From the NCBI RefSeq assembly GCF_025562455.1, contig NZ_JAHPRO010000004.1, positions 123,265-187,264 of the forward strand: a stretch of DNA of 64,000 nucleotides. Reading direction: 5' to 3'. The DNA is from Acinetobacter sp. WU_MDCI_Axc73 (GTDB lineage Bacteria > Pseudomonadota > Gammaproteobacteria > Pseudomonadales > Moraxellaceae). The position numbers and the translations under genes were made by a program. Below the pieces are notes generated by a model. That model saw only the letters and a list, made by a program, of their open reading frames with translations. It was not told the DNA's origin and did no database searches. How positions within the stretch are numbered: the stretch's first letter is position 1; each line of letters starts with the position of its first letter. Shown piece by piece: positions 19,179-28,793 of this stretch.

Positions 19179-20486
19179 TTGAGATCAAACTATTTGGCGA
19201 CTCCATTTTGGTATAACTTTTTATTGGCGTGTATCAAACCCTTTTATCGCATGAAAATTAAGCAGCGCGCTGAAAACGATGCATTCTATCAACAGGAATG
19301 TCTGGAGCGTTTTGGGCCATTTCAGCCTGTTAAAAATCGTCATGCCTTATGGTTTCATGCAGTGTCCGTAGGTGAAACCAATGCTGCACAGCCATTGATT
19401 GAGCATTATCTAAATTTGGGTTATCCCGTTCTGGTGACTAACACCACCAAAACAGGTCAAGCACGGGCCAAATCTTTATTTTTAAAACCACCCTTTCTAG
19501 ATTTATTTCAGGCAGTGTATTTACCTGTTGATCAAATCTTTTTATTAAAACAATTTTTTGAGCTGTATCAACCCAAATTACTGGCATTGGTTGAAACCGA
19601 GCTTTGGCCAAATCTCATTGATCAGGCCAGACAACATCAAATTCCAGTGATGGTACTCAACGCCCGGCTTTCTGAAAAATCGGCTAAAGGTTATGCCCGA
19701 GTAGCGGGTTTAACCCGAGCGATGCTGAGTAAAATAGATATTTTATTGGCACAGGATCAGCCCACCCAACAGCGCTATATTGAATTGGGTTTGGCCGCAC
19801 AAAAAGCGCTAATAGTGGGTAATATCAAATTCGATATTTCAGCACCCTCCTATTTTCTTGAGCAAGCCGAGCAAATACAACAACAATGGCAATTAGCTGA
19901 GCGTCAGATTGTAACTTTGGCGAGTACCCATGCGCCTGAAGAACAATTATTACTTGAGGCACTGCGAGAGGATTTACAAAATAATCCTGCCTTGTTGTGC
20001 ATCATTGTACCTCGCCATCCTGAGCGTTTTGATGAAGTCTTTCAGTTATGTCATAAACTTAACCTAAACATTCAGCGGCGTAGTTTGGGTCAGAAAATTC
20101 AACCTGATACCCAAGTTTATCTAGCGGATAGTATGGGTGAATTATGGTTATGGTATGCCTTAAGTCAGGTCTGTTTTGTCGGGGGCTCGCTCAATGAGCC
20201 AGGGGGGGGGCATAATATTTTGGAACCGATGGCGCTTTATGTGCCGACCGTCATAGGGCCGCATTATTTTAATTTTCAAAATATCGTGGATGAATGTATT
20301 GCAGAACGTGCGATTGATATTGCACCCGATGCACAGGCAGCAGCAGTGGCTTTTCGACATTACTTGTATGATCAAGAGGCTGCAAAACATATGGCAGCTC
20401 AGGCTCAACGAGTGTTAGCGCGCAATCAGGGGTCATTGCTACATCATATCGCTGTGATAGACCAATATCTGGATAACAGGCGATGA
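19179..20486 (+). CDS. waaA: 3-deoxy-D-manno-octulosonic acid (Kdo) transferase
   Basis: Transfers Kdo from CMP-Kdo to lipid A precursor at the inner face of the cytoplasmic membrane. Family features in order: N-terminal hydrophobic anchor, LWFHAVSVGET near residue 60, VETELWPNLI, LNARLS, VGNIKFD, STHAPEEQLL and the C-terminal GGSLNEPGGGHNILEP. 435 aa fits. No ATG is available: TTG 19179 opens the frame directly after an in-frame TAA, and the next TTG is 19194, so the exact start is uncertain. The GGG of the last motif is written as nine consecutive G at 20202-20210, a possible slippage tract. Confidence 0.92.
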   Translation: MRSNYLATPFWYNFLLACIKPFYRMKIKQRAENDAFYQQECLERFGPFQPVKNRHALWFHAVSVGETNAAQPLIEHYLNLGYPVLVTNTTKTGQARAKSLFLKPPFLDLFQAVYLPVDQIFLLKQFFELYQPKLLALVETELWPNLIDQARQHQIPVMVLNARLSEKSAKGYARVAGLTRAMLSKIDILLAQDQPTQQRYIELGLAAQKALIVGNIKFDISAPSYFLEQAEQIQQQWQLAERQIVTLASTHAPEEQLLLEALREDLQNNPALLCIIVPRHPERFDEVFQLCHKLNLNIQRRSLGQKIQPDTQVYLADSMGELWLWYALSQVCFVGGSLNEPGGGHNILEPMALYVPTVIGPHYFNFQNIVDECIAERAIDIAPDAQAAAVAFRHYLYDQEAAKHMAAQAQRVLARNQGSLLHHIAVIDQYLDNRR

Positions 20487-20490
20487 ATGC

Positions 20491-21198
20491 ATGAATATTG
20501 TGTTATTGGAACCTGAGGATGCTCAAGAGGCGTTGTGGGGCATTTGGCAGCCCAGACAATATCAACATATTATTCAGCATTTAAAATTGAATGTCGGTGA
20601 TCAGCTCAAAGTTGGAGTTCGTCATCAGACACGTTATCTGGTTGAAATAAAGAAGATAGATGTAGAAAAAATCTGGGTTGCGCCTATTCAACAAGATCCA
20701 ACTCCTGCCAAGTTACCTGTGACTTTAGTCGTTGCATTGCCTAGACCTAAGGTATTACGTCGTCTGGTTATGGACAGTGTCACACTCGGTGTGAAAAAGT
20801 TGATACTTATCCATAGTTATCGTGTGGATAAAAGTTATTGGCAGACGCCTTTTTTACAACAACTTGATCATTATGTGACGTTAGGACTGGAACAAGCGGG
20901 AGATGTGATTGTTCCTGAAATTGAGTTATACCCACGTTTTAAGCCATTTGTTGAAGATATTTTGCCGCAAATGATGGATAAAGACCGACCCGCTTATTTG
21001 GCACATCCTTATGCAGAAACCACCATGCCGTATGCAATTGATCATCCCTGTAGCATCATTATTGGGCCAGAAGGTGGCTTTATTCCTTATGAAGTGGATT
21101 TACTGACAAAAAACGGCTGCCAAGCTTATCACTTGGGTAACCGTATTTTAAGAACTGAAACGGCAGTGTCTTATGTATTAGGTCGATTGTTTGTTTGA
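20491..21198 (+). CDS. rsmE: 16S rRNA (uracil-1498-N3)-methyltransferase
   Basis: SPOUT-class SAM-dependent methyltransferase that modifies U1498 in the small-subunit decoding region. 235 aa. PUA-like N-terminal domain, then the knotted SAM site: IIGPEGGFIPYEVD and LGNRILRTETAV. Starts 4 bp after the waaA stop, so it is probably in one transcript with waaA. Its last 21 bp overlap the tail of the convergent mscS-family gene. Confidence 0.94.
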   Translation: MNIVLLEPEDAQEALWGIWQPRQYQHIIQHLKLNVGDQLKVGVRHQTRYLVEIKKIDVEKIWVAPIQQDPTPAKLPVTLVVALPRPKVLRRLVMDSVTLGVKKLILIHSYRVDKSYWQTPFLQQLDHYVTLGLEQAGDVIVPEIELYPRFKPFVEDILPQMMDKDRPAYLAHPYAETTMPYAIDHPCSIIIGPEGGFIPYEVDLLTKNGCQAYHLGNRILRTETAVSYVLGRLFV

Positions 21199-22182
21199 TG
21201 TGTCCTGAGACTGAGGTACTGTTAAAACATCAGGGGTACTTTGATGGACTTTTAATTCCTGAATTGGATATGGAATATTAATTTTTTGTGTATTAAATGC
21301 CTGTTTGACTTCAGCCTGAATCTCACTAACAGAGGCCGCAATGCCCGTTTCTGTAGTATCTACCCACCATGAAACGGTAAGGTTGACTGAAAAATCAGCC
21401 AGTGCGGTGACATTGACACTAAATGCGGGCTGACTGAGAACATTGCGGTTATTATTGAGAATATCAAGAATAATTGATTTGGCTTTTTGCTCATCATCCT
21501 CATAGCCAATACCTACCACAAATTGGCAACGTCGGCGTTGATAAGCAGTATTTACAGTAATAGCGCTGGTATAAACCGTTGCATTTGGAATAACTAAACG
21601 ACGACCATCAGGCGAACGTAAAAAAGTCGCGCGGATTTGAATATCTTCGACCGTTCCTTCCATACCATTGACAATAATATCGTCGCCAATACGAAATGGT
21701 TCGCCCAATAAAATCAAAACACCCGATAGTAAATTTTGGAAAATGTCTTTAAAGGCAAAACCAATCGCAACTGAACCAATCCCAAGTGCACTCACCAATT
21801 GGCTTGGTGTAAACCCTGGAATTGCAATAACCAGCGCAATAAGAAAGCCAATAAACAAGATCAGGACACTACCGACCCGATTGAGGACCAAGACTAGATT
21901 CTGCCGGGTATAACTACGATTACTTAATGTTTTATCAATAAAAAACTTAAAGATTTTGGTTAAAATCCAGAAGATGATAAAGACGGCTAGTGCTATACAT
22001 AAATAGGGAATACGTTCCCAGAAGCTATCAATAATTCGATCAATTGCTGTATAGGTCGAGTGATATTTTTCAGTATGCTGAATGACGGATTGCGTTGTTT
22101 TCTCACCCGCATTTTGAAGTAATTGCGCTGTATCGGTTGCAACATCACTGAGTTTATTATCTTGAGCCACACTGAGTTCCAA
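21178..22182 (-). CDS. MscS-family small-conductance mechanosensitive channel
   Basis: 334 aa inner-membrane channel that opens under membrane tension to release solutes. Three hydrophobic segments lie at about residues 50-72, 92-115 and 122-150. The pore-lining TM3 and the beta domain follow: LGIGSVAIGFAFKDIFQNLLSGVLIL and then FRIGDDIIVNGMEGTVEDIQIRATFLRSPDGR. A Gln/Ser-rich tail ends the protein. The predicted start is TTG 22182; GTG 22170 is an alternative. The 3' end overlaps rsmE by 21 bp. Confidence 0.9.
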   Translation of the reverse strand: MELSVAQDNKLSDVATDTAQLLQNAGEKTTQSVIQHTEKYHSTYTAIDRIIDSFWERIPYLCIALAVFIIFWILTKIFKFFIDKTLSNRSYTRQNLVLVLNRVGSVLILFIGFLIALVIAIPGFTPSQLVSALGIGSVAIGFAFKDIFQNLLSGVLILLGEPFRIGDDIIVNGMEGTVEDIQIRATFLRSPDGRRLVIPNATVYTSAITVNTAYQRRRCQFVVGIGYEDDEQKAKSIILDILNNNRNVLSQPAFSVNVTALADFSVNLTVSWWVDTTETGIAASVSEIQAEVKQAFNTQKINIPYPIQELKVHQSTPDVLTVPQSQDTSNKQST

Positions 22183-22255
22183 AATATCAGGATTTGAAAA
22201 TAAGGCGACAGTGTATTACGATCGCCCTTCGCCCTCAACTGCGTTGCAATAGAGA

Positions 22256-22840
22256 TTAGAAATAGCTTGTACCTTTTTGTATGATCTCTGTTGGAGTTTG
22301 AAGTTCGCCTGTGCTAGACATAAATGAAATCAGGCTGGCAACAGAGAATAGGCTTAAAATCATGACAATAATCATGAGCCATGCCAGAATTTTTTCCCAT
22401 ACTGCGGACGGACGCGGTGCACCATAATCATTCAAGCCTTTGCTTCCTGGAACAAAGAGTACATAAAGCATAAATAGAAATTGTACGAGAGGAATTAAAA
22501 TCAATAAACACAGCCAACCACTACGATTGGCATCATGTAAACGACGAATTAAAAAAACAATATGGAAATAGGCAACAATTACCCACAAAATCAAAATACC
22601 GATGCCCATCACGCCACTAAATAAATCCATGACTCGATCATTAATGGAAAAGGTGGTTAGACTAAATGCACCCATAAAGACGCCTAATGCTAAATAGGCA
22701 ACTACAGTTACAATATTTAAAAAACCATACCAACCTAGATAACTCAGACGATTAAAACGTCCATTGGGAGTCAGTGGATTGTCCATAATCTCTAGACTAC
22801 TTTTTGAAAAAGAAGGGGAGTTTGAAGATGGCTGTGTCAT
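22256..22840 (-). CDS. DUF805 family membrane protein
   Basis: 194 aa with a Ser-rich polar N-terminus, then GRFNRLSYLGWYGF, the DUF805 entry motif, and four hydrophobic segments. RRLHDANRSGWLCLLILIPLVQFLFMLYVLFVPG is the family hallmark (arginine pair, then LHD..RSGW). Function of the family is unknown. Same strand as the mscS-family gene, 73 bp upstream of it, possibly co-transcribed. Confidence 0.85.
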   Translation of the reverse strand: MTQPSSNSPSFSKSSLEIMDNPLTPNGRFNRLSYLGWYGFLNIVTVVAYLALGVFMGAFSLTTFSINDRVMDLFSGVMGIGILILWVIVAYFHIVFLIRRLHDANRSGWLCLLILIPLVQFLFMLYVLFVPGSKGLNDYGAPRPSAVWEKILAWLMIIVMILSLFSVASLISFMSSTGELQTPTEIIQKGTSYF

Positions 22841-23145
22841 ATGGTCCTCATTTTTTGAATGGTTATATTCGGATGAAATGTTACAGTTCTTAAGCTTTAG
22901 TGATGCTAAAGTTTGAAATCGTCATTAAAAAAAGTATAGCTAAGTACACAAAAAATCAATAATTTTATTCGAAAAGATAATGTCTGAAATAAAAAATTAG
23001 GCTATGTTGAACTAAGACCAAAGCATTATTGTTTGCACTTTTATGCTGTGTTCATACTGCTTAAGGTGAAAGAAAAATTAATAAGTAAATGACTGAACTG
23101 ACAAAATCTCGTGATGAGATATCAAACATCAAGGAAGGGAACAGC
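22841..23145. other. intergenic region between DUF805 gene and acs
   Basis: About 305 AT-rich bases between divergent genes. It holds GACCAAAG at 23016-23023, which recurs 98 bp before the DUF485-actP operon (36303-36310). No confident -35/-10 pair is visible. Confidence 0.5.
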
Positions 23146-25089
23146 ATGAATGACATCTATCCAGTACCCGAAGAATTTAAAACAACAGCGCGAACGCTCG
23201 AAGCAGATTATTTTGAACGTTACCAACAATCGATCGAGCAACCTGAGGAGTTCTGGGCAGCCGAAGCAAAACGACTGGATTGGATCAAACCCTTTACAGA
23301 GGTCAAAAATACCAGTTATGACATCGAAAATTTTAAGATCGAATGGTTTGCAGATGGACAATTGAATGTGAGTGCCAATTGTCTGGATCGACACCTGAAA
23401 GAACATCCACATAAACCTGCGATTATTTGGGAAGGTGATCACCCTTCACGGCATAAAATTATTTCGTTTAAAGAGTTATACGAAGAAGTTTGTCGTTTTG
23501 CCAATGTTTTAAAAAAATATGGTATTTCCAAAGGCGACCGCGTGGTGCTGTATATGCCAATGGTCTCCGAAGCCGCGATTGCCATGCTGGCCTGTGCTCG
23601 TATTGGTGCTGTGCATTGTGTGGTCTTTGGTGGGTTTTCACCAGATTCATTGGCAAGTCGAATTGAAGACAGTCAAGCCAAATTGGTGATTACTGCGGAT
23701 GCGGGAATGCGCGGTGGTAAGCAACTTCCTCTAAAAGAAAGTGTTGATGATGCCTTAAAACTCGACGGAACCGGCAGTGTAGAGCATGTGATTGTGGTGC
23801 ATCGCACAGGTAATCCAATCCACTTTGAACAAGGGCGCGATCTTTGGTATCACGAAGTTATTACAGAAGTTGATGAGATTTGCCCACCTGAACCAATGAA
23901 CGCGGAAGACCCTTTATTTATTCTCTACACCTCAGGTTCAACAGGAAAACCCAAAGGCGTGCTGCATACCACAGGTGGCTATCTGGTCTATGTGAATTCA
24001 ACCTTTCGAGAAGTCTTTGATTTAAAGCAGGACGATATTTACTGGTGTACTGCCGATGTAGGATGGATTACAGGACATAGTTATCTGCTCTATGGTCCAC
24101 TTTCAAATGGTACTACCACCCTCATGTTTGAGGGCGTTCCGCAATATCCAACATGGGCGCGGATAGGGCACATTGTCGATAAACATAATGTCACTATTTT
24201 ATATACGGCACCGACTGCAATTCGTTCCATGATGCGTGAAGGTGATGCTTATGTACGTGAAAGTGACCGTAGCAGTTTGCGACTTTTAGGGACGGTCGGT
24301 GAGCCCATTAACCCTGAGGCTTGGTCATGGTATTACAATGTGGTTGGTGAAGGACGCTGCCCTGTGATTGATACGTGGTGGCAAACCGAAACGGGTGGAA
24401 TTTTGATTTCTCCGCTTCCGGGGGCTACCGCTTTAAAACCAGGTTCTGCAACGCGCCCTTATTTTGGAGTACAACCTGCGTTAGTGGATGGGGAAGGCAA
24501 CGAACTTGAGGGAGAGGCTGAAGGAAATTTGATTATTAAGGATTCGTGGCCAGGTCAAATGCGAACGATTTGGGGCGATCCAGATCGTTTTATTGAAGCC
24601 TATTTTTCCACATTTAAAGGCAGTTATTTTACAGGCGATGGTGCGCGGCGTGATAAAGATGGATACTACTGGATTACAGGCCGTGTCGATGATGTATTAA
24701 ATGTCTCCGGACATCGCTTGGGTACTGCTGAAATTGAAAGTGCCTTAGTCGCTCATGAGCATGTTGCTGAAGCCGCCGTCGTCGGGATGCCGCATGAAAT
24801 TAAAGGACAAGGCATTTGTACCTTTGTGACTTTACAGGCAGGAGTGGCTGAGTCTGAAGAATTACGAGCAGAATTAGTGCAATGGGTACGTAAACAACTT
24901 GGACCGATCGCCACGCCTGATGCATTGCACTGGGCACCGGCTCTACCTAAAACCCGTTCAGGGAAAATTATGCGGCGCATCTTGCGTAAAATTGCGGCAA
25001 ACGAATTGGATACGCTGGGTGATACTTCAACGCTTGCAGAACCAGCGGTAGTAGAGCATTTGATTGCTACCGTTTATCCAGATCGTTGA
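23146..25089 (+). CDS. acs: acetyl-CoA synthetase
   Basis: AMP-forming activation of acetate to acetyl-CoA, the high-affinity acetate route. ATG 23146 is chosen because AAGGAAGGG precedes it; it gives 647 aa, near the 652 of E. coli. ATG 23089 would add 19 residues without a ribosome site. ANL-family motifs: [11 protein letters not shown] (P-loop, near residue 265), [30 protein letters not shown], and the C-terminal [13 protein letters not shown], whose Lys is the acetylation site that silences the enzyme. The CrbS/CrbR and ActP genes lie 4-13 kb away. Confidence 0.97.
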   Translation: MNDIYPVPEEFKTTARTLEADYFERYQQSIEQPEEFWAAEAKRLDWIKPFTEVKNTSYDIENFKIEWFADGQLNVSANCLDRHLKEHPHKPAIIWEGDHPSRHKIISFKELYEEVCRFANVLKKYGISKGDRVVLYMPMVSEAAIAMLACARIGAVHCVVFGGFSPDSLASRIEDSQAKLVITADAGMRGGKQLPLKESVDDALKLDGTGSVEHVIVVHRTGNPIHFEQGRDLWYHEVITEVDEICPPEPMNAEDPLFILYTSGSTGKPKGVLHTTGGYLVYVNSTFREVFDLKQDDIYWCTADVGWITGHSYLLYGPLSNGTTTLMFEGVPQYPTWARIGHIVDKHNVTILYTAPTAIRSMMREGDAYVRESDRSSLRLLGTVGEPINPEAWSWYYNVVGEGRCPVIDTWWQTETGGILISPLPGATALKPGSATRPYFGVQPALVDGEGNELEGEAEGNLIIKDSWPGQMRTIWGDPDRFIEAYFSTFKGSYFTGDGARRDKDGYYWITGRVDDVLNVSGHRLGTAEIESALVAHEHVAEAAVVGMPHEIKGQGICTFVTLQAGVAESEELRAELVQWVRKQLGPIATPDALHWAPALPKTRSGKIMRRILRKIAANELDTLGDTSTLAEPAVVEHLIATVYPDR

Positions 25090-25104
25090 TATCGACTGCT
25101 AAAT

Positions 25105-25134
25105 ATACCGTCGCCAAGACGGTATTTTTATTTT
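25105..25134 (+). terminator. Rho-independent terminator of acs
   Basis: ATACCGTC-GCCAA-GACGGTAT followed by TTTTATTTT. Confidence 0.85.
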
Positions 25135-25226
25135 GGTGCTGAGTATCTTCTAGATTGTGATAAAGCAAACGGTTCAAGTTTGTTAGGCTATTGAACTGAT
25201 TTAAAAACAAAGCAAGGGTGAAACAC

Positions 25227-26405
25227 ATGAATGCCGTTGATTTTTCAATACACGACGATCCGATTGAAATTGCCCAAACACTGGCATCAGAATTTGCAAA
25301 GACAGCAGCGGCACGTGATCGACAAGGTGGTAATCCAAAAAATGAGCGCGATCAACTTCGTACCAGTGGGTTATTGAGCTTATCTATTCCTCAACAATAT
25401 GGAGGAATTGGAGCAGACTGGACAACCATTTTTAATACGATTCGAATCATTGCACAGGCTGATAGTTCATTGGCACATGTTTATGGATTCCATCATTTAC
25501 TGATTGCGACCGTACAATTATTTTCACAGCCTGAACAATATGCCAGATGGTTTGAACAAACTGCGCAGCGCCAATTGTTCTGGGGAAATGCGCTTAATCC
25601 ATTAGATCAGCGTGTACAAATCGAACAATTAAGTGAAGTTGAATATTCGTTTCATGGAGATAAAAGCTTTTGTTCTGGTTCAATGGATTCTGACTTTTTG
25701 CTTTGTTCAGGTTATTTAAACGATCAATTACTCATCGGAGTGATTCCAAGCCAACGAGAGGGAATTCATTTTCTTGGTGATTGGAACAATATGGGTCAAC
25801 GCCAAACCGATAGTGGTACAACTCATTTTGAACAGGTGAAAATTTTTAAAGATGAATTATTACTCAATCCCGGACCGCTCAGTACGCCATTTGCAAGTTT
25901 AAGACCATTAATTGCTCAATTGATATTTGTGCATTTATTTCTGGGTGTGGCAGAAGGGGCATTTGAAACGGCCAGACAAGCTGTTCAACAGCAAAAAGCA
26001 TGGTTTAAATCAAGTGCCGAAACCGCAGTTCAGGATGCTTATATTCAAAAGCATTTTGCTGAATTTTATGTTCAACTGGAAAGTGTGCGGTTGCTGACGG
26101 AAAAAGCAGTCAAGCTGCTACAACAAGCATGGCAGCAGGGAGAACAATTAACTGCACAGCAACGTGGCGAAGTATCTGTTGTCATTGCTACATCAAAAAT
26201 AGCGGCAACGCAAAGTAGTCTTTTTATTACCCAGAATATCTTTCAGGTGATGGGTGCACGTGCCACGACGGCACAACTGAATCTGGATCGTTTCTGGCGT
26301 AATGTGCGTACCCAAACCTTGCATGATCCGATTGACTATAAATATCAGGAAGTAGGTGAGTGGGTGTTGACTGGAAAAGTCCCTGAACCAAGTTTTTATT
26401 CTTAA
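25227..26405 (+). CDS. acyl-CoA-dehydrogenase-fold flavin monooxygenase, MsuC/SfnC/DszC-like
   Basis: 392 aa with the acyl-CoA dehydrogenase fold: helical N-terminal domain (LSIPQQYGGIGADW), beta domain and helical C-terminal domain (VMGARATTAQLNLDRFWRNVRTQTLHDP). The catalytic Glu of true acyl-CoA dehydrogenases is not evident, and the sequence fits the group of FMNH2-dependent sulfur monooxygenases (DszC, SfnC, MsuC). The convergent sfnG and FMN-reductase genes directly downstream support a role in alkyl-sulfone or sulfinate oxidation. MsuC versus SfnC cannot be decided from sequence. ATG 25227 is preferred, 8 bp after AAGGG; GTG 25218 adds three residues. Confidence 0.75.
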   Translation: MNAVDFSIHDDPIEIAQTLASEFAKTAAARDRQGGNPKNERDQLRTSGLLSLSIPQQYGGIGADWTTIFNTIRIIAQADSSLAHVYGFHHLLIATVQLFSQPEQYARWFEQTAQRQLFWGNALNPLDQRVQIEQLSEVEYSFHGDKSFCSGSMDSDFLLCSGYLNDQLLIGVIPSQREGIHFLGDWNNMGQRQTDSGTTHFEQVKIFKDELLLNPGPLSTPFASLRPLIAQLIFVHLFLGVAEGAFETARQAVQQQKAWFKSSAETAVQDAYIQKHFAEFYVQLESVRLLTEKAVKLLQQAWQQGEQLTAQQRGEVSVVIATSKIAATQSSLFITQNIFQVMGARATTAQLNLDRFWRNVRTQTLHDPIDYKYQEVGEWVLTGKVPEPSFYS

Positions 26406-26447
26406 AATAAAGTATATATTGCGCTTCATGTAACAATCGAATGAATT

Positions 26448-26480
26448 AAAACAAAAGACCCCAAGCCGAGTCTTGGGGGT
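26448..26480 (-). terminator. terminator of the sfnG operon
   Basis: ACCCCAAG-CCGAGT-CTTGGGGGT hairpin; on the minus strand it is followed by TCTTTTGTTTT. Sits between convergent genes. Confidence 0.7.
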
Positions 26481-26539
26481 GAGTGATTATTATTAGGCTA
26501 CAGCATATTTCTTATTATTTTTATTCACGTTTATTCGAC

Positions 26540-27649
26540 TTAAGCCGACCTCGTCGTTGTTTGTACCTGTTGTTGTGATTCTAGTTCACGAACCAAAGGC
26601 AGAACTTTTTCCCCAAAATACTCTACTTCTTCAATGAAATGCAGAAAACCTGAAAGAATCAAATCAACACCGACATTTTTGAGTGCCACGATACGCTCAG
26701 CGATTTGCTCAGGTGTGCCAATCAGATTGGTTTTGAAGCCATCGTTGTATTGCACCAGATCTTCAAAAGTGGAATTTGCCCAGTTGCCTTCACCTTCAGG
26801 ACTGGCTGCGCCTGCCTGACGGGTTGCATCATCAAAGGCATTGACTGCTTCGATGTTGGCTTGATCAATAATTTCCTGTAATACGGTTTGTGCTTCTGCT
26901 TCAGTATCACGGGCGATGATAAAGGCATTGACCCCAATTTTAACCTGATGCTTGTTCACTTTAGCTTTGGCACGAATATCTTCGATCTGCTTTTGAATTT
27001 CTTCTACAGTATTGCCGTTGGTGAAATACCAATCTGAAACCCGTGAAGCCATATCTCGTGCAGCACGTGAACTGCCCCCTTGAAATATTTCAATATGCGG
27101 CTTTTGGAGGGGCTTGGGCTTTAAGGTATAATCTTTAAATTGGTAGTATTTTCCATCAAAACTAAAATTGTCCTGTGTCCAGATGCCCTTGATGCTACGG
27201 ATAAATTCTTCAGAACGGGCATAACGTTCGTCATGTTCTGGCCATTCTTCTCCAATCGCATCAAACTCGCCTTTAAACCAGCCACTCACTACATTAATGG
27301 CAATACGTCCATTGCTCAGATAATCAATGGTTGCCAGTTGTTTGGCCGCTAAAACAGGTTTCCAAGGGCCCGGTAAGATCGCAGCAATCACTTTGAGCTT
27401 TTCAGTTTTGGCCAAGAGGGCATGACTAAAACTGACCGACTCATGTTGATTTTCTGCTCCATAACCTGCGGTAAAGCGGATCTGGGTCAAGGCGTAATCG
27501 AAGCCATTCGCTTCGGCTGCCTGAGCCAAACGTACATTATAGTCATAGCTCCAGTCTGTACGCTGTTCAATATTACTGACCACCAGTCCACCACTGACAT
27601 TGGGAACCCAATAAGCAAACTGGATCGGCTGGGAAGAAAGTTGTGTCAT
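26540..27649 (-). CDS. sfnG: FMNH2-dependent dimethyl sulfone monooxygenase
   Basis: Two-component luciferase-like (bacterial luciferase/SsuD fold) monooxygenase converting dimethyl sulfone to methanesulfinate. 369 aa. The N-terminal FAYWVPNVSGGLVVSNIEQR, QIRFTAGYGAENQHESVSF and VSGWFKGEFDAIGEEWPEHDERY segments resemble SfnG as I know it. ATG 27649 follows GAGGG; TTG 27655 is less likely. The FMN reductase gene stands 30 bp upstream on the same strand and would supply FMNH2. Likely induced on sulfate limitation. Confidence 0.87.
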   Translation of the reverse strand: MTQLSSQPIQFAYWVPNVSGGLVVSNIEQRTDWSYDYNVRLAQAAEANGFDYALTQIRFTAGYGAENQHESVSFSHALLAKTEKLKVIAAILPGPWKPVLAAKQLATIDYLSNGRIAINVVSGWFKGEFDAIGEEWPEHDERYARSEEFIRSIKGIWTQDNFSFDGKYYQFKDYTLKPKPLQKPHIEIFQGGSSRAARDMASRVSDWYFTNGNTVEEIQKQIEDIRAKAKVNKHQVKIGVNAFIIARDTEAEAQTVLQEIIDQANIEAVNAFDDATRQAGAASPEGEGNWANSTFEDLVQYNDGFKTNLIGTPEQIAERIVALKNVGVDLILSGFLHFIEEVEYFGEKVLPLVRELESQQQVQTTTRSA

Positions 27650-27679
27650 GGTCAAACCCTCTGAATGTGTTTCATTGTA

Positions 27680-28423
27680 TTAAGCGACGCTGGTTTTTAA
27701 ATTTTTATTAATTTTATGATGTAGGCGTAATTCAGCTGCATCTAGATCCGGAACTGCCGCAGAAGGCAAAACTTCATCCTGTTCAATTTGCTTGTTAATG
27801 CCCAAATTGTGATTGGCTTGTTCAGTTTTGGATTTGATCACTTCAGCGCGCTGCCCTTTGGCAGGTGCCCATTCCAAAATAGGTAAAGCACGAGCGACCG
27901 CGAGAGTAATGCGATCCCGTAATAATTCACTTTGAATGGTATATTCAGAGGTGAAGTCACGATCTGTGGCATAGACACCAATTGGTAAAGTCTGGGCTTG
28001 AAAGAAGCTAAATAAGGGACGTAACTGATGTTCTAATACCAATGCATGACGATCACTACCGCCTGACGCTGCCAACAGTACAGGAACATCGACTAACGCA
28101 GTTTGTTCAACAAAATCAAAAAAATGCTTAAATAAACCCGTAAATGAAGCGCGATAAACAGGCGTACCCACAATGAGCGCATCTGCTGCTTCAACTTTGG
28201 CTAAATCATCCTGTACTCGCTGTGGTAATTGATTGCGATTAATCGCACCTCCTAATAAATTTCCGATTTCACTAAATTTAATAAAATGGACATTGATCGG
28301 GGTGGCTTCACCTAGTTCATTTAAAATTTCCTGAACCAGTGCTTCTGTTTTAGAAGGGGTATTTAAACCACCAGAAACCGCAACAATATTTAAAGGATTT
28401 AACGAAGCATGAGAACTAGACAT
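27680..28423 (-). CDS. msuE: NAD(P)H-dependent FMN reductase, MsuE-like
   Basis: Flavodoxin-fold FMN reductase that feeds FMNH2 to partner monooxygenases. 247 aa: NIVAVSGGLNTPSKTEALVQ (phosphate-binding loop), ALIVGTPVYRASFTGLFKHFFDFV and VLLAASGGSDRHALVLEHQLRPLFSFF are typical of the SsuE/MsuE group. A C-terminal extension of about 50 residues beyond the core is seen in MsuE-type proteins. ATG 28423 chosen; TTG 28435 would add four residues. First gene of the msuE-sfnG operon. Confidence 0.85.
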   Translation of the reverse strand: MSSSHASLNPLNIVAVSGGLNTPSKTEALVQEILNELGEATPINVHFIKFSEIGNLLGGAINRNQLPQRVQDDLAKVEAADALIVGTPVYRASFTGLFKHFFDFVEQTALVDVPVLLAASGGSDRHALVLEHQLRPLFSFFQAQTLPIGVYATDRDFTSEYTIQSELLRDRITLAVARALPILEWAPAKGQRAEVIKSKTEQANHNLGINKQIEQDEVLPSAAVPDLDAAELRLHHKINKNLKTSVA

Positions 28424-28793
28424 GAATAAACTCAATCACATTAATAAAACTATCTTTATTAATTCCTATTGAGCGACCTAGGTAAAATAAGGAAATGGCC
28501 AAAACTTATCTTTTTTTTAGATATATCGCTCACATGGCGACAACTTTGATTTTTATAAGCATAACTAATTGAATGTTATAAATATAATATAGAATTATAT
28601 GTTTGTAATATTTCAAACTGGAATTATATTAAAAATGACTAAACTTTTTCTCGACCGTAAAAATGGAAAAAATTGATCAAAATGAACGACTGATCCGACA
28701 TTTGGACAAAAATTGGGATAATATGGCATATCCTTAATAGCCAGAGTATGGTTAGAATAAAACTGACCGTGCCAAAGATTTCTCATTTCGCTT
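28424..28793. other. intergenic region between msuE and the LuxR-type regulator
   Basis: About 370 AT-rich bases between divergent genes. TGAGCGA (28469-28475) and TCGCTCA (28527-28533) form a wide inverted repeat near the msuE side that might bind a sulfur regulator. I found no -24/-12 element facing msuE. Confidence 0.4.

Noticed and set aside
23089..23145. Longer start for acs
   Set aside because: No ribosome site; the start at 23146 has AAGGAAGGG and gives the usual length.
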